Of a stretch of 64,000 bases of DNA, positions 10,437-21,453 are shown piece by piece. The DNA comes from Parapristionchus giblindavisi. Lineage: Eukaryota; Nematoda; Chromadorea; Rhabditida; Diplogasteridae. Below the pieces are notes generated by a model. The model was not told the origin of the DNA and did not search any database. It saw nothing but the letters and a program-made list of their open reading frames with translations. Numbering within the stretch: the first letter of the stretch is position 1; every line of letters begins with the position of its first letter. The position numbers and the translations under genes were made by a program. The stretch lies in assembly GCA_943737045.1 (NCBI GenBank), contig CALSFV010000440.1:62001-126000 (forward strand), written 5' to 3'.

Positions 10437-13266
10437 TTAGTTCTTCTTAATAGGTGGTTCAGCATAACAAGCATCAAGATAAGCAAAGGCCATTTCATCT
10501 ACTAATGATTTATCAGGGATCTGAGCTGCCATTCCATATAATGCTGCCTATAATGAAATAGAGATTAATATATCAATCCATTATTCATTCTATACCGTAT
10601 CCGATTTGTTTCCCTTGTCTGGTAATGAGTCAACTTCAGCTGCTGCATTTGTTAGATCAGATAAGAAAGTATTAACTGATTCTGTCGTTGCATGATTGTA
10701 TGTTAGACATACATGGATACTGTAATAATACAGTATACTCATAAGTATTGATTATTACAACATACGCATTAGGGTTCTGTAGTGTATTCAGATTGTATCC
10801 TTTCTTATGGAGAATATCTCCAACAGCATATATATTATAAGTATCACTAGTGAATGCAACAACAGATACATCAGGATAACCATGTAACTGAATTGAATAT
10901 ATTGAATAGATTAGAATAGATTAGAATAGACAAACTCTCAATCCATTAATCTTCTTTACTCCTTCTGCTATATCTCTTGTATGCTTCACTATCTCTCTAC
11001 ATCTTCTAACATATTCATCTCTTCCCATATACAATAGAGTTGCCCATGCTACGGCTGCATTTGCACCAGCACGAGAACCTCAATCAATCAATCAATCAAT
11101 CAATCAATATGAGTATGGATACCAGATATGGTAGGAGTAGCATAGATACCACCACACCATTCAGGAACAGAGAAGAATTGATAATGATGAAGAGATTGAT
11201 TACGATACATAACAATTGATGATCCTTTAGGAGTACATCCATACTATAATCAATGAATCAATCAATAATCAATAAGAATATACAGTATACCTTATGAGTA
11301 TCACATGAGATAGACATGACACCAGGTAAACGGAAGTCAAATAGTTCTCTACCGTATCCAGCCTCTTCAAGGAATGGAATTAAGAATCCACCAAGACATG
11401 CATCTACATGTACAGGAATATTGTATTTTACTCCCAACTGAAAAAAAACAAAATATATTACTCTATCCATACTGAATAACTATACACAATTGCCACACTA
11501 TAATTCTTTTAAGTCTTCCATTAGACAAAAGAGTATTCGAATACAATTATCTCATTGTTTATATATGGATAATATATACCTCTGATATTTGAGGGATAGG
11601 ATCAATAGTTCCAGTTGGATAATTAGGAGCTGATCCTACTAACTATAATATCATGATACATTCATTTCATATTAATCATTAAATATCCTCACAATACAAA
11701 CATCTCTCGTAATCATTCTTTCCATTTCTTTAATAATCAATCGATTATCTTTATCAACTGGAACATGACGAATACGCATTCCACATAGATGAGCAGCCTA
11801 ATCATATTAATTAGATTAATAATAGAATAGATATATATTACCTTATCAAAAGCAGCATGGGCAGATTCAGCACAAAGAATGATTGGATTATCGATTCCAC
11901 GAGACTATTAAACCATATATTTATTCATTTTTACAAATATCTTTACTTTTTATGCAATAGATGATCCATATAAATTACTAATAGATAATGTTAAATGAAT
12001 AATGTGTATATTATACTTGAGCAAGATTTCTGGCAGTGAAGCAAGCCATGATGATACTTTCTGTTCCTCCTGTTGTCATACTTCCACGTGCTCCTTCAGG
12101 GGCATGGTACAGATCCATTACCTTTCATTTATATTTATTTAATTGTATTATATTTACTATTATAATTTATATCGTTATTCAATGAAGTAGTATGTTAGAA
12201 ATGCCATGATCTCTCTCTCGACAACCCCCCCCCCCCCCCCCCCTGTGTCTCTTCCTATCTCGTCTTCACTCACTCTCACCAAACCCGTCTGATCTTCGCC
12301 GCACTCTTTAATAGAGTGTCATCTTTCATTCTCTCATCAACGGAATGATGAATAAACCATTTTCGCCGTTTACCCGTCTGAGTGACTGTGAACGATAAAC
12401 GTGGTTCAGAACTGACACCGTTCAACAAATATTTGAATATGTCATATGTATGACCTTTTTTAACATAACATGAAAGTTTATAAAGAGGAAGAATTACTTA
12501 TTACAACTAACCATTCTAATGACTTCAGCTTCCATTTTCCTTGCCCCAGGGAAGACATCAGGATGAAGGGGATTAGTGTAAGCATAGTCGTGATAGATCT
12601 ACATCAATACATGTCATTGACATATAAACTATAGACAAACCTTTGCCAGTAAATCGAGATGATCACCCTTTCTATCAGTATACACAGTTCCTGATACCTT
12701 TCCCTTGTCTACTTCAAACTTACCATAATCATTGTATTTGATAGCAAGAGATTCAATGAGAGATGAATCTAATCCAGATGAAGGGAGTTCTGTATACATT
12801 GAATACATTCAAGTATATTCATATAGATCAACTAACGTCTTATGAACTCTCTATCAGTATCATCCTTATGAATTGATTGTAGAATACTCTCTTTAGCTGG
12901 ATTCAATTGTTCATCGATCTTACGTTGAATAGAGGGAAGTTTACGAAGAAGAGAAAATGCATAGGCCGACAATCTAATAATATAAAACATATATTCATCA
13001 TATAATAGAGATATTTCCAATAAAGTAGTAATATATTACCTCTTATGTAATGGTTTCTCTGATCTCTGGTAGAGATTACGAGTATTGAGATAGAGAATAG
13101 TACCTCCTACTGTAACTACTACCATAACTAATGGATCTACTCTGAATTTGAGATATTGATTAGACAGATAGATAGATATGACTTACTTTCTAAGATGATC
13201 ATTTATGACTGAATGAACATCGTGAACTCTTTCGACAATCAAATGAATTCCATCAGAAATTGTCAT
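10437..13266 (-). CDS. SGPL1: Sphingosine-1-phosphate lyase
   Basis: Fifteen exons close exactly in frame to 552 residues, the usual length for the family: 13187-13266, 13040-13141, 12837-12973, 12641-12789, 12512-12598, 12017-12121, 11842-11904, 11693-11797, 11580-11642, 11291-11437, 11123-11243, 10936-11078, 10766-10887, 10596-10719, 10437-10547. The enzyme is PLP-dependent and cleaves sphingosine-1-phosphate to hexadecenal and phosphoethanolamine at the ER. Seen: an N-terminal hydrophobic segment ([16 protein letters not shown]), [65 protein letters not shown], and [10 protein letters not shown] holding the PLP-binding lysine. All key motifs are intact, so the gene looks functional. Intron 6 (12122-12511) carries a C run of about 20 at 12223-12243. 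A TAG acceptor directly precedes the ATG. The PQBP1 gene lies 276 bases upstream on the same strand. Confidence 0.97.
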
Positions 13267-13542
13267 CTAGGATCTATATGAAAATGAGATTGAGAATGAA
13301 TTGAGAAATGAGATTGGGATTAGAAAGTTATCCAATGACATATGTACAAGTAATAAAAGTAATAGTATTGCCTATGACAGAAGATAGAGTTGGAATGGAA
13401 GAAAAGAAAAGATAATCAATGCGATAGATACGCATTCATGAAGTCATTGTGTAGTGTAGACTATTGATAACAACAATGGAGATCAATCGTTTATTAGATA
13501 AGGATCATTGAATGGAATGAAATAGTAGTTAGAATACAACCT

Positions 13543-16500
13543 TCATTCATTCATTCTTTCATCCGGCTTCTTCTTTCCTCTCATAATAGCACCAGGTGTA
13601 GGATATGGTCTCATCTATAATCACACCATAATCATACTATACTATACTCTATCTTCTTTCGTCTAACAATTATCTCCAGTGTGGTCAAGTTAAAAAACAT
13701 TTCGATTTGTATGCATATTACATGGTGTGTGAACAACGAAACCGTTGAAGACGTTGAGAGAGTTGGGGAAAATTCGTGGAAACATTAAAGTGATATATCT
13801 AATGTAAATTGATATTTGAAGAGAGAATTGCAACTAAATAAAGAAAAGTTTAGTATTCCTTTTTTTTGCCAACATTTTAAAAACAAATAATGATTACGTT
13901 TTTTTTAACTACTACGGTCCGTCAAAACTCCTGCAATATTTTCATCGGAATCTTATTTATGCGTACTACACTGTATATCAACTAATCTAACATCATATTT
14001 TTAACCCATAAAATATATTATTATTATTATTAAATCGCCATCAATATGTTTATACAATTTTCTCCAAGTAGGCGACAGCTAAATCAAGTTTGCAGCTTAA
14101 ACGGAACAGTTCACACCATATTTTATCCAGAAAACGCAGAAAAATTGACGCTCCTTCTTACTCGAAGTAATCTAGAATAGAATAGACTCACTTGGAATAA
14201 TGGACCACCAGCTGTAGTATCCACACCTGATTTATCATCTTCAAATAGACCAGATCCCCATTTGCCTCTGTAATAAAACATTGAAGAGAAGCTATATGTT
14301 TCAATACATACAGTAATATGGATTTATGAATATTGTATTTAAAGAAATAAACGAAATTGTAAATAAGGAATGAATAAACAAACTGTGCAATATCTGAATA
14401 AGCAGCAGGATCCATTGGATCAATTCCCTTTGTCTTCGCTCTTTCTAAATCATTCAAATGAATAGACATAAAGATAAGACAACTTACTAAGTCTTTCCCT
14501 ATCACTTAATTCTTTCTTCTCTTTCCTTGAATCATCATCTGATCCTTCATCATCTTCATATTCAATATCAATCTTACCCTTTTCTTCTCTTCTTTTATCT
14601 CTATTTCTATCATATCCTCGTCTATCATCATCCTATTACATCTTTCTATCAATGATCATACCATATCTTACTTACTCTTCTTCTTCTATCATCTCTATCT
14701 CCATCACGATACAAATCATTAGAGGGTGCACTATAGCTCTCTCTATCCTTATTCAGCTCTCGTGCAATTTTGGGAGCAGATTCTCCAATGACTGCATGAG
14801 GATGACGAGGTGATAACCATGACACCTATATAATAACATTACAATTAATACTACAATGGTTATCACGGATCTCCTGTAAGAATGAAAGAAGCCATGCGAC
14901 CGTTTTAAAAAATTTTTCTCCGATTTGGCTGATACTTGGTTAGTTAATCATAATGAGGGAAAAGAGAAGGCATAACCACTTGTTTTCGCCAAATTTGCAT
15001 TTTTATCGATTTTTTGATCTACAACTTTGGGGAGTCATATCTCACTCAAATTTTGACCTACAGCGTGAAATTTTTTTTCAATCGACTCGAAATGAACTAA
15101 TCTAGAAGTTACTCAACACAATGTACGCGCGAAAACGTCATCTTCTACCTGTTTTCTTCGAAAAACTGATTTTTTGGGTACAAAATGCAAATTTTCTCAA
15201 AATTTTTCAACAAAGGGTACGATTTTTATTCGCGATTCTGTTTCCTCATCCTCGAATTGAGGTACTCACATATTTCTTAAGTCATAAGTCGCGGCACCCG
15301 ATATCGATCCTCAGAGGGAACCCGGACTTTGCGTTATTTTCATTCAAAAATACATTTCGTATCTCCTCTCTCTTCATTTTCGTGCAAATTCGCACTCAAG
15401 GCAATCGAAAGCTCTCGACGAGCTCTACAAAAATGACTTAGTAGTACAAGTCATGAAATTTAATCGTTTTCAAGATATGCCAGAAAATCTGTTTTTTTCT
15501 CCACTATTTGCTGTACAATGCTCACGGTGCTATTTGCTCCCTAGAACGTGTTTTCCTTATATTATTTGTTATTAGTGTTATAGAAAAGCAAAAAACAGCA
15601 AATAAATTAGCAAAGATATAAATATGTTTATCTTAGATATTCAAAGAATCATTGGAAAATAAGCATTTTGAAATACGAAACTATTCATCGATGTTTCCGA
15701 TATTGGACTCTGAATGGTCGAAAAAAATATCTGGATCATCGAAATACTCCTTGAGATCACTATGAAGAAAATCATAGACAGCGTCAGCAGTAATCTCTCT
15801 ATCATCCTCCTCCACATCGACCTCCTCCTCGATCTGATTCTCATCCTCATCCAAATCCATGAGCAAATCATCCAAAAGCGCTCTTCTTCTTCTGCTCCTC
15901 ACTCCGTTAGTATCCAGTTGCTTCTTCTTCGCTGTGACGAGAGTTCTGATGACGTTCTTAATTTGCTCGTGGGTCATTCTCTCAGCGGCAAGGATGTCCG
16001 TTCTTTCTTTCATTCTTTTCTCGACCTCCTCCGCACGCAGCTTCTTGGCATCATTGTAGTACTCGTTACGGATTTTCTGGCATATCTTGAAAACGATTAA
16101 ATTTCATGACTTGTACTACTAAGTCATTTTTGTAGAGCTCGTCGAGAGCTTTCGATTGGTATACCTTGAGTGCGAATTTGCACGAAAATGAAGAGAGAGG
16201 AGATACGAAATGTATTTTTGAATGAAAATAACGCAAAGTCCGGGTTCCCTCTGAGGATCGATATCGGGTGCCGCGACTTATGACTTAAGAAATATGTGAG
16301 TACCTCAATTCGAGGATGAGGAAACAGAATCGCGAATAAAAATCGTACCCTTTGTTGAAAAATTTTGAGAAAATTTGCATTTTGTACCCAAAAAATCAGT
16401 TTTTCGAAGAAAACAGGTAGAAGATGACGTTTTCGCGCGTACATTGTGTTGAGTAACTTCTAGATTAGTTCATTTCGAGTCGATTGAAAAAAAAATTTCA

Positions 16501-17227
16501 CGCTGTAGGTCAAAATTTGAGTGAGATATGACTCCCCAAAGTTGTAGATCAAAAAATCGATAAAAATGCAAATTTGGCGAAAACAAGTGGTTATGCCTTC
16601 TCTTTTCCCTCATTATGATTAACTAACCAAGTATCAGCCAAATCGGAGAAAAAATTTTTAAAACGGTCGCAAAAGGGGTCTCATTTTCCTACATTTTTAC
16701 AGGAGATCCGTGTTATACTACCTCATCTGTTTCGGGACACCAGTAATAATGTCTAGCCATTCCTGCATCGTACACCTACATATCTTCATTTAAATCTTAA
16801 ACTTTAAAAAAATCGATACCTCAGTCCATCCTTCAGGTAAAGGATACTTGTCCAGCATGCGCTTCTTACGACGAAGATATTTATCGCTTAGTCTAAGTCA
16901 GCTTGATTTTATTAATAAAGAGAGAATTAAACATACCTAGATTCAGGAAAACCGTCTTGCCAGTGATCAAAGCAAAATTCAGAACATAGATGGTATGGAT
17001 TATATTTGTTGGGACATCCGGGAGCCCCAGATATATTCTCTTCTTCTTCATTTTTCTCTTTATCCCCAGAGTCGTAGCTTTCAGCAATTACTTCTTCTTC
17101 TGAAACAAGCGACAAATCGATAAACAAATACAGATAAAATTCGAATAAAGTTCAATCAAAAGAACTTACTGTCCTGGATTATCCCTCTCTTTTTCAACCG
17201 AGCGGCTAAGGCTGGAGGAAGGGGCAT
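13543..17227 (-). CDS. PQBP1: Polyglutamine-binding protein 1 (PQBP1)
   Basis: Nine exons close in frame to 283 residues: 17170-17227, 16937-17099, 16820-16892, 16722-16775, 14676-14825, 14488-14632, 14384-14444, 14192-14267, 13543-13614. PQBP1 is a nuclear splicing and transcription cofactor that contacts the U5 protein U5-15kD. Seen: the conserved start MPLPPALAARLKKRGII; an acidic EEEVIAESYDSGD segment; a WW domain from PLPEGWTEVYDAGMARHYYW to VSWLSPRHP; an Arg/Asp-rich polar region (DDDRRGYDRNRDKRREEKGK); and the C-terminal signature DPMDPAAYSDIAQGKWGSG, then VDTTAGGPLFQ and RPYPTPGAIMRG. An extra Cys/His-containing stretch before the WW domain is longer than in vertebrates. Intron 5 (14826-16721) carries a giant palindrome. 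A TTTAG acceptor lies 2 bases before the ATG. Confidence 0.95.
13615..14191. other. Long last intron of PQBP1, no feature recognised
   Basis: 577 bases against the usual 40-60. A/T-rich, with an (ATT)n run near 14020 and no open frame or repeat structure I could assign. Probably remnants of an old insertion. Confidence 0.4.
14864..16712. mobile_element. Giant palindrome, fold-back family A, copy 1, carrying an ORF
   Basis: Starts CACGGATCTCCTGTAA and ends in the inverse. Arms of about 620 bases (14864-15490 and 16081-16712) are near-perfect inverted copies. Exact TTAT duplications flank it at 14860-14863 and 16713-16716. The roughly 590-base spacer is unlike the arms and carries an open frame on the minus strand. 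No transposase is seen. It sits in intron 5 of PQBP1. Copies with the same termini are at 30380-31241 and 48721-50355. Confidence 0.88.
15681..16013 (-). CDS. Unidentified acidic helical ORF in the palindrome spacer
   Basis: 110 codons from the first ATG; the frame stays open upstream to about 16094, where it enters the palindrome arm. The predicted protein is charged and likely helical: a basic stretch (SRRRRALL), then a very acidic run (DLDEDENQIEEEVDVEEDDR) and an aromatic/acidic tail (EYFDDPDIFFDH). The segment is less AT-rich than the arms. I do not recognise the family. It could be a host gene fragment captured between two arms, or an element-encoded protein. Confidence 0.35.
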   Translation of the reverse strand: MKERTDILAAERMTHEQIKNVIRTLVTAKKKQLDTNGVRSRRRRALLDDLLMDLDEDENQIEEEVDVEEDDREITADAVYDFLHSDLKEYFDDPDIFFDHSESNIGNIDE

Positions 17228-17707
17228 TCCTAAATTGAAGCAACTTAGCAAAGAAAAAAAAACTAGAATCGTACGATGTAAATGCTATTTAAGGATCCCT
17301 TAATATTAATATTATTGCTGTTATAACAGTTGTAGCACATTTTTATGGTGTACAGTTGTAGCACAGTGTTATGGTGTATGAATTCTACGTTTCCTAATAA
17401 ATTTAATTAAGTGTACATTATATTTTTAAGTTCTATAGTTAATGAGATTTGCATAAGTACTCATTACACAGCACTCAGTGATATAGAAAATGAATAAGAT
17501 TGATGAGTAATGCAATATTTAAAAAGCGTTTAGGAAATGGTAGAAAATTCTACCTGAAACACTGTGCCTTTGCAGGATCTGTAAATTTAAGCCTTTTCAG
17601 GCAATTTTTGTATTTTACGGTAATTTAAATTATAATTTCACTTGCGTGGCTCTTCGTTACTCATTTCACAATTTCTTTTCGCAACGTGTATATTGTAGCT
17701 CTGTTGA
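17228..17707. promoter_or_regulatory. Divergent promoter between PQBP1 and the MINDY gene
   Basis: 480 bases between the two divergent start codons. It includes a duplicated phrase (CAGTTGTAGCACA at about 17329 and 17352) and AT-rich DNA. On the MINDY side TTGTAG lies 10 bases before the ATG; on the PQBP1 side TTTAG lies 2 bases before it. No known operator was recognised. Confidence 0.5.
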
Positions 17708-20700
17708 ATGGATGCCAATGACCAAGCCAGGCTAGAATCAAGAGCAACTTCAGATCCTAATACCTCTCATATGCAAAATGAAAATGACTTAATCACGTTT
17801 GATGACAATCCGGATAGTCCTCCAAATCAACCTAATGTATCTACTGAAGAAATTGTACCAAAGGATGATCCCAATCCATCGCTTGTAGTATCTACTCAAG
17901 AAATTGTACCAAAGGATGATACTATTCCTATCAATGTTGCTGATGATAGTGGTGTTCCAACGATGCCTACTTCATCGGATCTTGTGGCTGAATCAACACT
18001 TAATATGGAGAAGTTATCATTGAAAGAGAATGAGTTGCCTTCAACTGAATCCATTAGTGGCTCTCATAATGAATCACCTCCTATTCCAACACTGACCATG
18101 ATCAATCCCTCTGATCCTCAACCAGAAAAGGAGCAAGAATATATTGTATGTTTGTGTATTTATCATAATTGTAATAACATAATTCTTACAGTTAAAGGAG
18201 ATTGTGTATTGTAACCGTCGTATGAGGATAATGACCCAGAATGAGAACGGACCATGTCCTCTCATCGCTGTGGTCAATTCGTTGATTCTTCAAGGTTAGT
18301 CATTTGTCTACAACACTATATACAAATGTTAATAATTTTGAAGATCGACTATCCTTTGATGCATCCGAATTCAAAGTGAGTGCGAGTCGAGTAATGACTC
18401 TTGTTGCAAATCGAATACTTGATAAACGAGCTAATGAACAAGATGAGACAGGAATGGTTGAAGCAAATGGTATCTTGATTGATTACAATATTATTATATC
18501 TGTATATCGATCTCTTTAGTCGAAGCGGCTCTTCGAATGCTTCAAAAATCATTAACTGGAATCGATGTTAATCCCCGATTCAAGAATATTAATGATTTCG
18601 AGGTTTGTATATCACGCATGTCAGCTAAGGATTGACTGATTCCACTACACACTTTTGAGTTGACCCCCTCTTTTCTCCACGGTTTTCGATGGTCCTTGGG
18701 TAGGACATCCCTGATCCAGAGTAGCAAGGTTGGTAGATCAATCGTCTCTCCAGGAGCTCACGTCAAAGTTCGTCGTTGAGGTTCCTTCCGATGCGATTTT
18801 CTCGGCTCACAGGAGAGCTAGAAAAAAGTGATCAACAGATGAAATGTATAATTTCTCGAGTACTTTCAGATAAAAATGTGAAAATCCAGCTTATTGATTT
18901 TGTATTCCATAAGGAATTGATTTTGTTCCACAGTTCCGGGACCTATTTTGTTTTGGGCTCAATCGATAGAGCTCGTCAATACCTTTCATTTAAGCCCTCG
19001 GGAGTCGATTTAAGTTGGCATTTGGCTGAATGACGGCCGAAAAACTGCATTTGAATGCTGGTAGATCACTAATGAAAGCCGCGCGTTGCTTTGATCTACT
19101 CGCCATTGTCGGCTAATTGTCAAGATTGTCCTGTAATATACGGGAGAATGGGCTGACGACCAATCTGACGTCGAGTCGCTCACCCAAGTTTGTTATGTTC
19201 TCGCTGCAGCTAAACCAGCGAAATTGGTCCATTCCGATGGTTCCTGGTACGGATTGACCTATGAATACTGTAGATATGAGAGAAAGTTCCAGTTCCGCCC
19301 AGTGGATGGGCATCCAAGATGGCTACGTCGATTCAGTCCAGCAAAAACTCACTCGGGAATTCTTCGAGAAACATAGATCACTTGGCCAGAGATCCAGAGA
19401 GCTCTAAATGGAACTTTCTCTCCTATCTACAGTATTCATCGGTCAATCCGTAAGGAACCATCGGAATGGACCAATTTCGCTGGTTTAGCTGCTGCGAGAA
19501 CAAAACGAACTTTGATGAGCGACTCGACGTCAGATTTGTCGTCATCCCATTCTCCACTATATTACAGGACAGTCTTGACTATTAGCCGACAATGGCGAGT
19601 AGATCAAAGCAACGCGCGGCTTTCATTAGTGATCTACCAGCATTCAAATGCAGTTTTCGGCTGTTATTCAGCCAAATGCCAACTTAAATCGACTCCCAAG
19701 GGCTTAAATGAAAGCTATTGACGAGCTCTATCGATTGAGCCCAAAACAAAATAGGTCCCGGAACTGTGGAACAAAATGAATTCCTTATGGAATACAAAAT
19801 CAATAAGCTGGATTTTCACATTTTTATCTGAAAGTACTCGAGAAATTATACATTTCATCTGTTGATCACTTTTGTCTAGCTCTCCTGTGAGCCGAGAAAA
19901 TCGCATCGGAAGGAACCTCAACGACGAACTTTGACGTGAGCTCCTGGAGAGACGATTGATCTACCAACCTAGCTACTCTGGCTCAGGGATGTCCTACCCA
20001 AGGACCATCGAAAACCGTGGAGAAAAGAGGGGGGTCAACTCAAAAGTGTGTAGTAAAGCAGACGATTTTGGTCAATCCTTAGATGACATGCGTGATATGA
20101 TGTATCTAATTTGATTGTAAATATAATTGATTAAGTTCACTGAATCAATAACATTCTTTGATGTTCTCAATATTCCTCTTTATCATGGATGGATTCCAGA
20201 TGATGATATGCGTATGTTCATATCATTATTACATATCTTTAATCAATCATATTCATTATAGTATCAATATTCGGTAATCGAGGATATAATGAGTTGGTTG
20301 AGGCAGCATTCGGAGATAAAGATGAATCAGTATTTATCAAACAAGTATTACTGTATCAGTATATTATATGTATAAAATTATTGATTACAGTGGCTAGATG
20401 ATACTGCTTCTCAATTGACATGTCTAGGAATTGATTCATTATTGAATGAATTACGTGAAGGACAAGTAGCTATTCTCTTTAGAAATAATCATTTCCATAA
20501 TATTGTCAAGGATAGTGTATGTTTATATAATTTTGTTTTTGTAAGTATTGGCACCATTTCAGAATAGACTCTACATTCTTGTAACGGATTTTGGTTACAT
20601 CCGATATCCTCATATTATTTTCGAAGCTTTAGTTGATGTTAAGGTATGTATGCAATTCCCTCTTCAAATGAACATATCGATATTTAATTGTAGGGTCATT

Positions 20701-21149
20701 CATATTTCACAAATGGTAAATTTGAGAATTTGGATACATTGAATACTGTATCAGAAGTAGAAAGAGATGAAGAGAGTATTCATCATATCCCTTCTATTAC
20801 TCATCCTACACAGATTCAAGTTGATAACGAGTTTGTTATTTATTATCATTAATTAGAGTCATTCCAATTATATTCGGATTGTTCCCGTGTGAAAAACTGT
20901 ATTTTGTGAGGTGCCCATTTTCTGGCCAGAAATTCCCCGGGGCTCTTGACAATCGATGACTAGAAAAGTTTTTAATGATAAAAGTATTGATTGAGTTATG
21001 CATTGGCTCTATCTCTAGCTGAAGAGGAAAGATACACAGATGATAATGGAAGAAATAGAAGAGTCGTCGCTCAACCTCTACCCCATACAGAGAGAAGAGA
21101 TCAATCACAACATGTACCACATAAGAACAACAAATGTTCGATTATGTGA
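17708..21149 (+). CDS. MINDY-family K48-polyubiquitin deubiquitinase (MINDY-1/2-like)
   Basis: Ten exons close in frame to 468 residues: 17708-18145, 18192-18294, 18344-18469, 18520-18602, 20136-20211, 20262-20344, 20391-20516, 20563-20643, 20694-20830, 20996-21149. MINDY enzymes are cysteine proteases that trim long K48-linked ubiquitin chains. After a low-complexity Ser/Pro/Glu-rich N-terminal region with a repeated EIVPKDD phrase, the catalytic motif TQNENGPCPLIAVVNSL appears (Cys nucleophile in GPCPL). VEAALRMLQKSLTGIDVNP, NIPLYHGWIPD, LREGQVAILFRNNHFHNIV (catalytic His region) and YILVTDFGYI follow in family order. The tail has YALALSLAEEE, a ubiquitin-interacting-like helix, and ends CSIM, a CaaX-type prenylation motif. 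Intron 4 holds a giant palindrome (family C). It heads a plus-strand cluster with makorin 305 bases downstream. Confidence 0.93.
18609..20098. mobile_element. Giant palindrome, fold-back family C
   Basis: Ends share ATATCACGCATGTCA and its complement. Arms of about 685 bases (18609-19290 and 19408-20098) are near-perfect inverted copies; for example GAGCTCACGTCAAAGTTCGT near 18755 is mirrored near 19935. The spacer is about 117 bases. Open frames within each arm are mirror images of one another and have no recognised domain. It fills intron 4 of the MINDY gene and has only its termini faintly in common with family A. No clear target-site duplication was found. Confidence 0.85.
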
Positions 21150-21453
21150 TCATTCTTATTATTCATATTGTATATATTTATATATGATCTCAATTACTTA
21201 ATCTGAAGACTAATCCATTATGTGTATCATATCTTCTCATTACTATTCATCATTTCTTTTTCTAATCGACGCCGGTTATATTCATTTGATGACAAATCCT
21301 TTCACCTTTCACATTTCATCTTATTTTGTAATAATTAATGTTTGAATGAAACATTTGAATGTCTTGACTCTTACTATCAAGTACGTATTCAATCGTATTA
21401 TTTATTTGAAATGTTTCATATTTATTGATTGAATGATTAAGTGTTATATAGAA

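Noticed and set aside
12223..12243. Poly-C run as a boundary of an insertion or a telomere-like sequence
   Set aside because: A plain homopolymer in an S1P lyase intron without repeat-unit structure or element ends; similar G/C runs occur at 34250, 55600, 59450 and 59701.
15121..16444. Two identical 106-codon frames (MYARKRHLLPVF...) in opposite orientation
   Set aside because: They are the two mirror-image arms of the family A palindrome; no domain and no splice support.
18776..19921. Mirror-image frames MRFLPMRFSRLTGELEK on both strands
   Set aside because: Arms of the family C palindrome; each is the inverse of the other, with no recognisable protein.
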